DNA of 64,000 bases from Trichuris trichiura. Its lineage: Eukaryota > Nematoda > Enoplea > Trichinellida > Trichuridae. The position numbers and the translations under genes were made by a program. The stretch spans positions 2,604,001 to 2,668,000 of the forward strand of contig JBAJFE010000026.1 in the NCBI GenBank assembly GCA_037903355.1, given 5' to 3'. Below the pieces are notes generated by a model. It was not told the origin of the DNA. It worked only from the letters and a program-made list of their open reading frames with translations, and searched no databases. Shown one piece after another: positions 10,950-21,800 of the stretch (position 1 is the stretch's first letter; each line of letters begins with the position of its first letter).

Positions 10950-12580
10950 AGATAATTCTGAAGTGAAATGCAACGCTTTTGTTGCGTACTCTTCCGACTG
11001 TCGCTATGAACAATAAAAATATTTTTTCATACCACGTTTTTGCGTAGCCTTATCTTACTAAACTTTGTCGCTTGCGGTTTGCTGCGCCTGCCTGGAAACT
11101 TTTCGCTATTTACGGAAGAGCAAGCGTTTCTGTTTTCCTGAAAAAAATCGTGGAGGAAATTTTTGTAGGAAGAAACGAATGTATGAGCATTAAATATTCG
11201 GGAAAGCGCAAGTAGTCCTCTCTTTTCCACAGTTAACTGCTAGTAGTTACATCGGTCATTTTTCAATTGTTAAAGTATAGAAAAAAGATTCACAGTCAGG
11301 CATTAATATAACCGCTTGAAAATATGCATTTATTTTAGTGATGGAAGTATGCATTACAATGTTAAAGTTAGGGCATTATGACAAGAGGAGTTTAACTTGT
11401 AACAGTTAAGACAGTTAGTAGTACTTTTGCATGCAACGAAAGAAAACGACATCGATATTGTTACGATACGAACGGAAAATAATCCGCTTTAACAGTTATT
11501 AGAGCAACTGTCCGTTATGAGAACGTACATCTTCAAAGTAAGTTAACTTTATGTTGAAAGGCGTCCTCTGTGGTATTGTCCTGTTTGTGCTAGCGATGGT
11601 CAAGGAGCAGTTTCTTCATTGAGTAGAACTGCATGGCTTTCAGAACTACAGCAAAACCCCCCTAATCCGAACCTCCATAATCTGGATCCCTCTCTAACCC
11701 GACCTCGCGGAAGAGAACAAAAGAACGATCGTACATATAAAAGATAATTAGACTACCTGTGCGAAACGGACTGTCACTTGGCGGCAACGGCTATAAGGGC
11801 AGTAAACAACCTGCCGACGGCCGTTTTGGTATACGTTTACATAGGCGCAGGCCATCCACGGCTCTGCGGAACCGATCTCAACCAATAAGTTGATTGCAGC
11901 AAAGCATCTCTATACCTAGGTTTCGCCAAATAAACAGAATTAAGGATCAAAAACATGGTATTTTTCAGTCGTATAAAAGAACAACGTGTTCTCATATCAC
12001 GCAATCACTGGCCGCTAACTCAATTTATTTTCGAGTCAGCAGAGCAGGCCGGCAATTACGAAAACGGAAAAATATGTTCATACCGACTATTTCGATGTCA
12101 CTTCGCGGTACTGCGTTCACACCATATAAGAAACTGGTTTCTGCTGATCAGTCGTTTTCCTTGATTAGACGGATTTCGCTGCCCTCGTTAAGCTATTCAC
12201 CGTTTGCCGATACTGTCACGCTGCAGACGCCACGAACTTGCATCTAAAAATGCATTAGCTGCTTTTCTGTGGCCTCAGTTTACTGGACGATTCCGTTCAG
12301 GGCTATTCAAGACGGAGACAGTTCAAGCATCATGCTCTGCCCATACATGTGTTAAATCGTCGCAGACACCCAGCGTTAGGCGAAAGAGAGATACTGGGCC
12401 AAGAATTCATTTGCGATTACGATTTGAATTCACACCTACTGTCAATTAAGCTACTGGCGTCTCACACGTTAATTTTTTAAACGTCAAAAATCTTTTATTA
12501 TTCAGCAACGAGAGCAGAAACGCACAGAGGGAATACGAAGCTTTCGGAGTAATTTGTCCCAGTCATTAGCGTACATTAAC
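10950..12580. other. No gene recognised
   Basis: Short unassigned ORFs only (for example 11894-12247 on the plus strand), with no family signature. Confidence 0.45.
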
Positions 12581-12582
12581 AA

Positions 12583-12834
12583 TGGAACTAGTTGCGACTG
12601 TAACGCGAGTCGGAACCGTGCTAGCCGTTTAATACGGAGAGAAGAAAGTTAAAGTCGTGCGTCGAGACGTGTGAGGAACAGAAGAGAGAGAAGGGTGGCT
12701 AAGCGTGTTTAAATAGAGGAGTCATACGGCGAGAAAACCTGAATAATGATAAAAGGGCTCGGTCGACGGGGGACGGGTGACATTGGATCGCATGTGAGGG
12801 GGCCATAAATTACATTTTATTGCGAGAGGCAACA
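12583..12834 (-). repeat. LTR of the element-1 family, joined to Ty3 sequence
   Basis: About 252 bp, homologous to the LTR at 5639-5909 and in the same orientation. It ends GAGGCAACA at 12834, where Ty3 RT coding sequence starts abruptly. No matching target-site duplication is seen on its two sides, so it is not a clean solo LTR. Confidence 0.75.
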
Positions 12835-12835
12835 C

Positions 12836-13370
12836 TCGGCGTGCGCTCATTTGAATCGGAGTCACTGACTCATCCGTGTATAAAGTAACCGGCGGACCCG
12901 TGACAGTCCCGAAACTGCCGGACAACAGCTCGTCGTATTCTTCTAGCAATTTACCTATGAACGGGCTCTTCACCTGATGCACTCCTTGATAACTGAATGT
13001 TCAAATCGCCGAACCAGTTCCTTCCAAGCAGATTAGAACGATTCCCTTTTACTAACACTACTGGTAGTGTGCCGTTGAATGTCCCGTATTCCACTGTGAC
13101 ATTCAACGTTCTGATAATCGACACTGTTTGACCTTCAAAGTCCCTCAAGACGGGCGCGAACGGTGCTAGATCCAAGTGCGTGTTGGGAGAAAGCCGGCGG
13201 AAGGCTGCTTCCGAAATAAAAGTAAATGCAGCGCCGGAGTCTACGTCCATCTTGACTGCCATGCCATTCAGCTGGACGGTCGTAGCAAATGGGGCAAAAT
13301 TCAATGAATCTGTCTGACAGTATGTGGCGTTGACGGAGGGCGCGGTTAATAGGCAGCCCTGGCTGGTCGC
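12836..13370 (-). pseudogene. Ty3/gypsy protease and RT start fragment
   Basis: Reading the minus strand from 13370: FAPFATTVQLNGMAVKMDVDSGAAFTFISE is a gypsy-type retropepsin (DSGA active site). It is followed by the flap and LLGRNWFGDL, the usual protease C-terminal motif, then IGKLLEEYDELLSGSFGTV and TLYTDESVTPIQMSARRV, the start of a gypsy RT. The sequence stops at the LTR junction (12834), so palm, RNase H and integrase are missing. It is in frame with upstream Pao protease sequence in a single 382-codon frame (14099-12951), which hides the change of family at about 13370. Confidence 0.8.
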
Positions 13371-14099
13371 GTGCCCAAAGAAGCCCTGATTGATACCGCT
13401 GACCGTTGAAGCGTGTCGTTTCTTTAAGAATCCGCCAAGCTCGTTTTTCCTCCAAGCTGATGGGCTTATCGTGATTAGCGGGGGGACACATGAGTTCACA
13501 AGAGAAGAACCTATCCAAAAGTTGGTCGGTCGCTGGCGATTCCCAAGCGTCGTTTGTTGCCAAACGATAACAGTGCGGTTGTTTCGGCAGTCCCGTCCAT
13601 ACGGTAACGGCCCAACAACTGTCCAGCCGAAAGGCGTTAGTATTGCGCGAGGACTCCGCTGATTGCGTCGGTCTGATTTTGAGTCGAGTACGGCGTGTGC
13701 GGCCGGGTAGTCCATTCCGATTAGCAAAGTAACGTCTGTCGGCCCACTCGTATCGACAGCGATAGAATGGAGAAACGAGTAGTGCCGCATCGCGGTTCCT
13801 GTACCCTCAATCTGGTTCGGCAGCTGTAATTTCGGGACAGCATAAGCATCTTCTATGTCCTCGGTGTAGAGACCATCCGTCGATTTAATTCGGAATGATA
13901 CTCGACGGACGCTTAGTGCTCGCTGCTGGTCGTGGAACGTAGTGAAGCGGCATGACTCCCGTGCTCCCTTCAACCCGAGGGCATTTGCCACGTCCATGTG
14001 GATCATGCTAACTTCGCTCCCACTATCGAGAAGAGCACGCGTACGATAGCACGCCCGTCGGGCGCGACGAGCACTAGCGGGACGATTGGCAGCAAGCAA
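13371..14099 (-). pseudogene. BEL/Pao element 2 protease (DUF1758) and start of RT
   Basis: Minus-strand frame with ALLDSGSEVSMIHMDVANAL (intact DSG active site), then RVSFRIKSTDGLY, LLIGMDYPAAHAVLD and RAILTPFGWTVVGPL, all typical Pao DUF1758. At about 13563 the Pao sequence switches to another frame (SLEEKRAWRILKETTRF, RYQSGLLW). It ends near 13380, before the RT fingers. Two frameshifts (about 14020 and 13560) show it is not functional. Confidence 0.8.
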
Positions 14100-15106
14100 T
14101 GGATCGTCTTCTCGTCACAGACAGCACCCGTAAAGGGCTCATTCTGCTCGGGGCGCGTGGTTTCTGACGGCTCCTTCTTGTGAAACAAACGTGGCGCGCC
14201 GTGTAGCATAGGGTGGTGTGCTGCTCGGCAGCCGGTTTCTGAGCAACGACTGCGACTGTTGCAACGTTTAGCTGTGTGTCCCGGTTGTAGACAGCGGTAA
14301 CAGCAACCCTTGATTCTGACTACTTCAGCACGTCTGTCCATTTGCATGCGGATAAACGTAGGGCAGGAGGGGAGCAAATGGGCTCCACCGCACAAAGGAC
14401 AGGCAATAGCGCTGGTGTCTGGCAATGTGGCTGCGGCCACTATTCGAGGTCTTCTTTTTTTATCGTGCAAGGTACGCTGAAGGCCACGGGGCGGGTCGTC
14501 CGACTCGTCGGTGATTACGTCAGCTGCTTCCCGTCTTTCGCTAATCCAGTCGGACAAATCCTGGAGACTTGGGAACCTGGGCCTGATGCTTCTTGTGACG
14601 AATTGACCCCATTCATCCCTCAGCTGTCTCGGCATCTTTTTGACGACAGTATTCACGTTAGTGGATGAACAAATCTCTACTTCATGTCCGCCGAGGGACA
14701 GGACTGATACGATGCTCTGTAGTTCGTCCGAAAACGCGCGAAGACCATCATAATCGAAATCGTGCCATGGGCGCAAGGCAGCGACAGACTTCAGGCAGGC
14801 GCGAACCAGTCGCTGGGGATCACCATAGCGGCGCTGGAGAACCTCCAGTGCTTGCGTGTATTGCCGGGGATCATAAAGGTACTTAGCCATCGCTTTGCGT
14901 ACTTGCGGAGCGAGCAGTTCCCGCAAAATGCATAGGCGGTCCGCGTCAGAATTCAGGACGCTGTGCACCGATTGATGAAAAGCCGATGAAAACATAGGCC
15001 ATTCCATTGGGTCGCCAGCAAAACGGGTATTTCGAGCTTCGGCAGACGACTTCGCAAATCGAGGTTGTTCCAGTGCGGACAAACGGATGAGCAGTGGCCG
15101 ACACAA
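14003..15106 (-). CDS. BEL/Pao element 2 Gag (DUF1759 and zinc knuckles)
   Basis: A 367-codon frame. Residues about 30-200 are DUF1759 (DPMEWPMFSSAFHQSV, LQRRYGDPQRLVRACLKSV). Residues about 235-310 hold CCHC-like zinc knuckles (CPLCGGAHLLPSC; CCYRCLQPGHTAKRC). It ends at the start of the retropepsin through a frameshift at about 14020. It is clearly related to, but diverged from, the Gag of element 1 (similar order and motifs), so this is a separate Pao family. Confidence 0.8.
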   Translation of the reverse strand: MCRPLLIRLSALEQPRFAKSSAEARNTRFAGDPMEWPMFSSAFHQSVHSVLNSDADRLCILRELLAPQVRKAMAKYLYDPRQYTQALEVLQRRYGDPQRLVRACLKSVAALRPWHDFDYDGLRAFSDELQSIVSVLSLGGHEVEICSSTNVNTVVKKMPRQLRDEWGQFVTRSIRPRFPSLQDLSDWISERREAADVITDESDDPPRGLQRTLHDKKRRPRIVAAATLPDTSAIACPLCGGAHLLPSCPTFIRMQMDRRAEVVRIKGCCYRCLQPGHTAKRCNSRSRCSETGCRAAHHPMLHGAPRLFHKKEPSETTRPEQNEPFTGAVCDEKTIHCLLPIVPLVLVAPDGRAIVRVLFSIVGAKLA

Positions 15107-15160
15107 TTTGGTCGCTCATAGTGACAGTTCGGCGGCGATGAAGGCTTGCCCAGACATTTA

Positions 15161-15655
15161 TCATCGATCGACGTTTTCCCTGACAGGCAGCGACAAATCT
15201 GCCTGAACCGGTCCCGCTCCGCCGAAAGACGTGAGCTCGGAAACGTCGGCCGGCCCGTCACGAGTCCCCTTCGCGATTTCTTTGAAACTAGGTACGCGAG
15301 GCTTACCTTCTACGTTACCTTCGTCAGGCACATTGTGATCGGCAACACTACTGCTCCTCTGAAGCAAACTTGGTTCGTTGGGACCGAGCGGTCGATTCTG
15401 GGCGATCGACGAAGACACTTCGAGCCGCAGGGTTTCCAGGCTTGAGCTTATCCGCGCAGCTAAACGATCGGCAATGGTTTCGGCAATACCTGTCGCTAAC
15501 TCAATGACGCTAGGCCCGTCGGGTAAATCAGTCGGAGAACGTGAAGACAAGCGACTGCTGGACCTCGGCTCCTGGAGGTCGGACGCTGACATCAACCGCC
15601 GACTGGGCGTGGTCCCAGATCGCGTAGGCCGTGGCATACCGATACGTGTGGCCAA
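15161..15655 (-). CDS. BEL/Pao element 2 Gag N-terminal region
   Basis: A 164-codon Ser/Arg/Pro-rich frame starting MATRIGMPRPTRSG just downstream of the PBS, in the position of Gag N-terminus. A frameshift near 15130 separates it from the DUF1759 frame. A hydrophobic/helical patch (VIELATGIAETIADRLAARI) could be part of an oligomerisation helix. No conserved motif beyond position and composition. Confidence 0.55.
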   Translation of the reverse strand: MATRIGMPRPTRSGTTPSRRLMSASDLQEPRSSSRLSSRSPTDLPDGPSVIELATGIAETIADRLAARISSSLETLRLEVSSSIAQNRPLGPNEPSLLQRSSSVADHNVPDEGNVEGKPRVPSFKEIAKGTRDGPADVSELTSFGGAGPVQADLSLPVRENVDR

Positions 15656-15695
15656 GTAGCTGCCTCAACCGATACAAGCTCAATCAGTCAAACGA

Positions 15696-15714
15696 CTCCC
15701 GGCTCGAGGCACCA
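15696..15714 (-). promoter_or_regulatory. Primer-binding site of BEL/Pao element 2
   Basis: Plus strand CTCCCGGCTCGAGGCACCA resembles a tRNA 3' end with CCA. On the element strand it starts TGGTGCCTCG next to the LTR. It differs from the PBS of element 1, so the two families used different primer tRNAs. Confidence 0.7.
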
Positions 15715-15717
15715 ATT

Positions 15718-16001
15718 TGTTGCCGGGAATCTTGCAACAAAGGATGTACGGCGCGAAACAGTGGCGCAGGGCTCGACGAGTAGATACTGATTTTTACTTA
15801 GCAATCAAATGAGCACGAGCGAAAGACAAAACCGAGCGATCTCGACCAGAGCAAACGACGAAAGAAAACGAATGAGTGTCCACCCGCGCGACGCAGAGTG
15901 CTACCCCGCCAGAGGGCACGAATCAGTAAGTTGGCTACCTGCCAACCGGTGGGGGGGGCCCTTCGCGTGAGCGCGTCGTCGTCAGTGCCTAATTGGCAAC
16001 A
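15718..16001 (-). repeat. 5' LTR of BEL/Pao element 2
   Basis: A 284-bp segment bounded by perfect short inverted termini: TGTTGCC at 15718 and GGCAACA ending at 16001. The PBS is immediately on the gag side. There is no second copy in the window; the repeat at 12583-12834 is the LTR of the other family. Confidence 0.75.
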
Positions 16002-16232
16002 ACCGGCCATGGCTGGACCAGAAGGTTTCGCCAGGAAATACAAAAATTTGAAACTTGTAACGTTCGCGCCCGGGGTTCACGCACCTGCGGCAGCGTTCCT
16101 CTCGTTATGTCGCGGCATTGTAGCCATTGAAAATAGGACTACTGACGACCAGCTATGGCACGAGATCATTGCTCTACGGCGGCTTTATTGTACGAGTTGA
16201 TGCCCGGAAAGTTCCCGGAAAGACTAAATAAA

Positions 16233-17222
16233 AATTTTATTTGCAAAGATATCAAACTTACATTTCAACGTATTTTCCGTCAGCCTCTAAGCACTTTTGC
16301 AGACGGTGTCTCCACCTTCGGAGACCTCTCCTTGTAGAATCCCGGGGGCTATGCATTGCACCAAGTCAAGACGAAGTATTTCGCGTCATCCATTGACTCG
16401 AACAGCGTGCCTTTTAAAATGCTCTTTTAGCTTCGGGAAGAGGAAAAAGTCTGACCGGGTAACATCTGGACTACAGGGCGGCTGTGGAATGACTTCCCAC
16501 CGAAACTCACGAAGCACAATCCCCACAGTCCTTGACGCATGAGGTGGCGCGTTTTCGTGAGGGAAAAAGCACCGAGTTGCAACATGCCAAGCCGCTTTCT
16601 TGTCAGTGCAACCTCTAATTTTTGCAATACTAAGTTGTAATAACTTGCCGTGACTGTTCGCTCTCCTTCAAGGAAGTCAGAATTACTCCGTCCGAGTCCC
16701 AGAATATTGTCGCCATAACCTTTCTAGCCGACAGCTCCACTTTAAACTTGACTGGACCTGCTGACCCCCTCGGTAACGACTGCTCGGATTGGATCCTACT
16801 TTCGGCGTCATATTGGTAGATCCACTTCACATCTCCCGTGGCGATACAATCAAAAACCCGGTCTCATCTGCTTCAATTTTCGCTGAAAGCTCCAGAGAAA
16901 AGTTAACGCGTCCTACTAGCTGTTCTTCGTGCAACGCTTCCGGGACCTACGGAGCTGAAAACTTCCTCAGACCAAGAGTTTCATGCAGTATTCCAAGTGC
17001 TAAATGGATGGAGATCCCAACCATTCTAGCAACCCTTCTGCAGGTAATGCTGCGGTCTCGTTCCACTGTGTTCCGGACAAGGGCAACGGTTCCTTCGCTT
17101 GTTGCTTGTCCCGCTTTTCAATCACTTTCGATGGCTTCTCTGCCTTCCTTGAAATGCCTTATCCACTTATAGACAACCGGTTTAGATGGTGAACTGCTTG
17201 CGTAAACCTGCTGCCAAAATTG
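16233..17222 (-). pseudogene. mariner (Tc1/mariner) transposase relic
   Basis: Minus strand, shifting frames, in mariner order: VYKWIRHFKEGREAIESD (N-terminal HTH region), RRVARMVGISIHLALGIL, LGLRKFSAP, FLIVSPREM and STNMTPKVGSNPSSRYR (around the catalytic core), then HENAPPHASRTV (second catalytic Asp region, reading HEN where HDN is usual). It ends with PQPPCSPDVTRSDFFLFPKLKEH (family: PYSPDLAPSDYHLFP). Many stops. The C-terminal end lies at about 16240. Confidence 0.8.
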
Positions 17223-17226
17223 AATA

Positions 17227-17325
17227 CAGTCGGCCCTCGTTATCCGCGGTTAATTCGTCAAAGAGTTTGACCGTCTCACCGCGTTAAGCTGGATCCGCGT
17301 TATATAGGCTACCCTATGAGAAAGG
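17227..17325 (+). repeat. pogo/Tigger-type terminal repeat fragment
   Basis: Begins TA then CAGTCGGCCCTCGTTATCCG, a terminal repeat style of pogo/Tigger elements. A similar terminus occurs at 25631. No opposite end recognised nearby. Confidence 0.5.
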
Positions 17326-18393
17326 CCAAATAGCTTATATTCTAGCCGCGTATTTCGTCTTGCCCCCTGAATTCCTTCCGGAACGGTTATGGTACCTAGT
17401 GATCTTTCGAAGCTTGGTACTACAGAATCTAGCTACGAGATAAGGACATCAATGAGACTGCGCTTGTCCAATGGGGCCAGCCATCAGAGTTCGGGCCATG
17501 TGATACAAGAAAGGATGAAAGTAAGATGCCCTTTCAATGCCTGGGAATCGCCTTCTTTTAGTGAGCTAAGCGATGTGCTAGTGAGCGGAATGGGTACAGA
17601 GCAGAGAAAATATACAACACACAGGCGCACCTAAGCGGAAATACAGAACATCACATAAAACACATTCACATATAACAAAACGTCTACGGCAGAAACGCGA
17701 GCCCAAAGCAATGTACGTCAGCTGCAAGAGAACAACATAGAATTGAGGTTGAATTAAAAGTGAGATAAGTCTAAGCCATTGCACATAGCAAAAAAACGTA
17801 CGCACGGTGGTCAAATACCGATGGACAAGCGGAAACTGCTTAACCGCCGGCGAGTCAACTCGAACAGTGAGCCAACTTCAGCGGTGCGTCAACGTGAACT
17901 CAGTGGCACCGCAATGTAAGTCAGCAGAGCGCTGCGTCAACGTGAGCCTTCCCGGGGCTGAAACGTGAACGCTACGGCAAAATGAACGCTCCTGTCACAA
18001 TATACATACTTTTGCTTTTTTACTCGTATGTATGTTCTGCCGTGTCTGCGGGGCTCTGGTTAGAGGACCTGGAGATTTGTGTAGTTTTGGGTCGACTATG
18101 TGGGCGCAGTACATTGAGCATTGTTTTCTATAATTCTTATCTCGTAATATTGATCTGCACTGTGAAATTGGAGCGAGAGAGAATAGTAATGTAGATGGTA
18201 GAATGGTTTTAGACTTTAGTCGATAAGCAGGTTAGACCTACGTAGTGTCGCACAAGAGCGTTTACTGTTGTGTCTGTTTGCTTATAATTAGGAATCGATC
18301 CACTATGACTGACGCTGAAACTTAAATTCCGTTTTCTGTTTAGCTTTTTTCTTGCGTTTCAAAGAAAGCTAACTGCTTCGCCTAGTTGACGTG

Positions 18394-18823
18394 ATGGTGA
18401 AAAGTGCTATGAGCGAAACAGTCTTTCGAAAAGAGGCATTCTGGCAAGAACACGCGGTATCGTTGGAATTGTAACAACTGGCCCACTTTGTTTCTGGAGT
18501 AACTCCCCTCATTTCAGCGCATTGTTCATGCGGAAGAAATTGCAGAGTGTGTACTGCATTCCAAGTGCTTCTTGCTCTACAAGTATATATCCGCGGTTAT
18601 CGTTGGTGTTCCTTAATCGGTGCGTCTTTTTAGAATGGAATGGACTCCTTTTCGTAGGTCGAGGTCCTTACCAGGGTGGAATATTTCGTTTTCAACTCTC
18701 TCTGCCGGCATTATTTCCCAACGTAACGTATCCATTCAATTTAAAATTTACCAGTAGCGTCTACCATCCAGCCGTGGATCAGCTCACTGGTGATGTTGAT
18801 GCAGACGTGCTGAAATTTTCAAG
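18394..18823 (+). CDS. aktip: AKTIP exons 1-3 (UEV domain N-terminal half)
   Basis: Exons 18394-18470, 18518-18582 and 18634-18823 are separated by introns of 47 and 51 nt, both GT-AG. Phases join: TT|C (Phe) and A|AA (Lys). The translation runs through helix 1 of the UBC fold and the beta-meander to TGDVDADVLKFS. The third exon ends in phase 2 before gtttga. High confidence because the splice phases and the alignment to AKTIP agree independently. Confidence 0.88.
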
Positions 18824-21800
18824 GTTTGATTGACCGTTTCTTTTTTTGGGGTGGATTCTTTAACATGAAGGGAAATGCACGTAGCTAGCGAATTCTTTCT
18901 CGAAATTACCAGCGCTGAACTACGAACAATAAGAAGTAAAGGCAGTTCCTAGGTCTATTACATTTAAACGTATGCTTTAAGGTTTCTTTTATTCCAGTTA
19001 CATTAATGCATTCCGTTAAGCCACCGAAAAAATTTTAGGATTCTTTTCCTGCCGTCCCCCAAGCGTAAAGCAATTCGCATTAGTAAACAATGGAAAGTAC
19101 TTGAAAACTGGATGTTTTGTAACGGGTTGAATTTTCATGGTTGTAAGGTCTTCCACGGCTTTTCCCGTTTTTTCGTTGTGCTGTTATCTGTAATTAAACT
19201 AAACAACTGCTCTACCAACGGATGGATGAGCCGTTATTAAGAAAAGTACAGATATCAACGCACTCAACTGTTTTATTGTTCAAAGCTTTCGGAACGCTCT
19301 AGTTCCGTCGTCAGTGAGGTGGTGGAGCTAGAGCGCCACCACCACCTCACTGACGACGGAACTAGAGCGTTCCGAAAGCTTTGAACAATAAAACAGTTGA
19401 GTGCGTTGATATCTGTACTTTTCTTAATAACGGCTCATCCATCCGTTGGTAAAGCAGTTGTTTAGTTTAATTACAGATAACAGCACAACGAAAAAACGGG
19501 AAAAGCCGTGGAAGACCTTACAACCATGACAATGGAAAGTAGGTACATTAGGCCATCAGCGAACAAGACGAGCAACAGTACTCACGTCAACAGAGAAATT
19601 TTTTAAAAATGTCTTTTTTGCAGCGTGGTGCGTCTGTTATGTTTCTAAAAAGTCAGATAGTAACTGTAAGAATGTTTTAAGGACCGCCGTAATTAGTCAT
19701 CCGTAAAGTTTTTCTCCGGTTGCTTAAACCAATTGTTTTATGAACCTTGCAGGTGCCGTTTTTGCGCCTACTGAAGCCTGCACTTGTGCATCGCGTAAAC
19801 TTGCACGAAAGTTATAGTTATCATTCGAAAGCCTGATTTGAATCCATTCGGCAAACAGCCCTCGTTGTTATTTCTATTCTTAAGGCTTCAAGACATGGGC
19901 CATCCCGGTCGCCTGCTTTGCCAACGTTGCCGACCGCAACCACCATGTAACCGAAGCGAGATAACATAACCATGTTTTGATTGTTTGTACGGAGCTTGTC
20001 CTGTTGAAAAATGCAAAATATTTTAATGTTAAGCTGTACCTTCCAGGCCGTGCGTTACCCGTCCTCTGCGGTACTAAAAATTAATGTAAATAGCGAATGC
20101 GACATCGTCATTCAGTGAGTTTAATGATTTAAAGTAACTGCTTTAAAACCTTGTTTGTAATATTTCTCTGTCTCTGTCAGCCAACTGCATCTATTGTTGC
20201 GTATATGTTGTACCATCTTACCATATACGTGTTAATCCATTTGTCTATATTTTATTCCATTGTTCATTTCACATTTGTTACATCAATTTTCCCTTTCTTG
20301 TTCCATATATGTTAATTCATTTTTTGTTTATTGCATTTTGTTTCGCATAGATTTATCCGTTTCCAATTACGTTTCTACATATGACGTTCTATGTATATTG
20401 TTCCGTTGTTTTAAATATGTTAATCCATTTTTTCACTTTGTTCCATGTTTTCGTGTATGCAATCAATTGAATGAGCTGCAGTTGGAGTGCGTGATTATGT
20501 TTGCCCATAGTTCACTTATTTCAGCTCTTTGATCGCGGTTGTGTTGCGTTATGCCTAATGTACAGAGCTTCTTTAATCCGTCTTAAGCGTAAATTATTTT
20601 CATAGCATAAAACTTTTGGTTAAAGAGACTGGTTGCAGTTTGCCGCGTGTTCCACCACGGCAGAGGCTTGTATAGCTTTTTCCATGGTAACTCGTGGATC
20701 CAACATCGGTCTTTCGCGATATGCGATAGGAACGCTACTATTGTTAAGACTGTCTTCTCGAAAGACGGCTTATCTTTTAACAGGCTTAGGTTGTTTCGTA
20801 GTTGATCTTCTGGTTCACGGGTTTGGCCTGTTTGATTTATCTGTAAGTAAACTTCAAAGTGCCATACCAACGAATGGATGAGCAAATTGTTAGAGAAATC
20901 ACAGAACAATTCTATCCCGAACAAGAGCAGTTCCGAGACGTACAGATACATCAAACAGGCCAAACCCGTTAACCAGAAGATCAACTATGAGACTGTTTTC
21001 TGCGTTATTGTGACTAAGCTTTTTTTATATGTTCATTGAACCCATGTTCCACAGTATCGTCTATTTCCCAAATGTAGACTCTTGAACAAGCGCATTGGAC
21101 CGCTAAATCGTCAATAACATAACGATTGGAGTAAACAGGTTTTCTACCGGTCGGAAAGTCGAAATCATCGTCAGAAATCAGGTCAATTGTAGAGAGTGTT
21201 CAATCCATCCATTCATTAGTCAGGGCCATCTGTCTCTTCTTTACCTAGAAGAGTTTACAGGTTCAACTGAGGGTGAACCATGCGACAACCGCAGAAACTA
21301 GCCCTATTTTTTGTTTGCTTTGAGTTTTGTTCTATCCTTACGAAGAATTGACCGGACGTTGTGGAAACTCTTGAAGAAAACTCGAAAACTTAGTTGTCTG
21401 CCTAGTCGAACAATCTTTTCGTCTAATCCTACAACATAGGGAATAACTAAACATGGATTGTGCCAAGTATTTAATTAACATAATAAATAATACGGACAAC
21501 GTTTATTTCGCGAAGCTTTCGGGAAACTCTGGTTCCCGTCTTCAGCACATGAAAACTGACGGAGTGAGTTTTGGCATAGCACTATTCAGAACAAGTGCTC
21601 TAAACCGCGGGGATGTTGGGACGTTTTAAACGAGTTACAAAATTAAATGAGGGGGCAGGAGTTGGTAGAAAAGTTAAGAGTAACAGTGAGCATGGGGGTA
21701 GAGTTGTTTAAAAGAGGGGAGGATATAAGAAAGGGAAAGGAAAAAAGGGGGAAAAAAGAGGAATATAAAAACGAAGAAAATTGGCGGACTGAGGGATTTT

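Larger units (their letters stand above)
19137..19527. repeat. Near-perfect palindromic (foldback) element with paired hammerhead cores
   Basis: Arms of about 190 bp (19137-19324 and 19338-19527) are almost exact reverse complements around a centre near 19330. The outer ends carry the family sequence ACGGCTTTTCCCG. The inner ends carry the hammerhead cores annotated separately. It lies in the long AKTIP intron. Confidence 0.9.

Noticed and set aside
12583..12834. Solo LTR
   Set aside because: No target duplication, and one edge is fused to Ty3 coding sequence.
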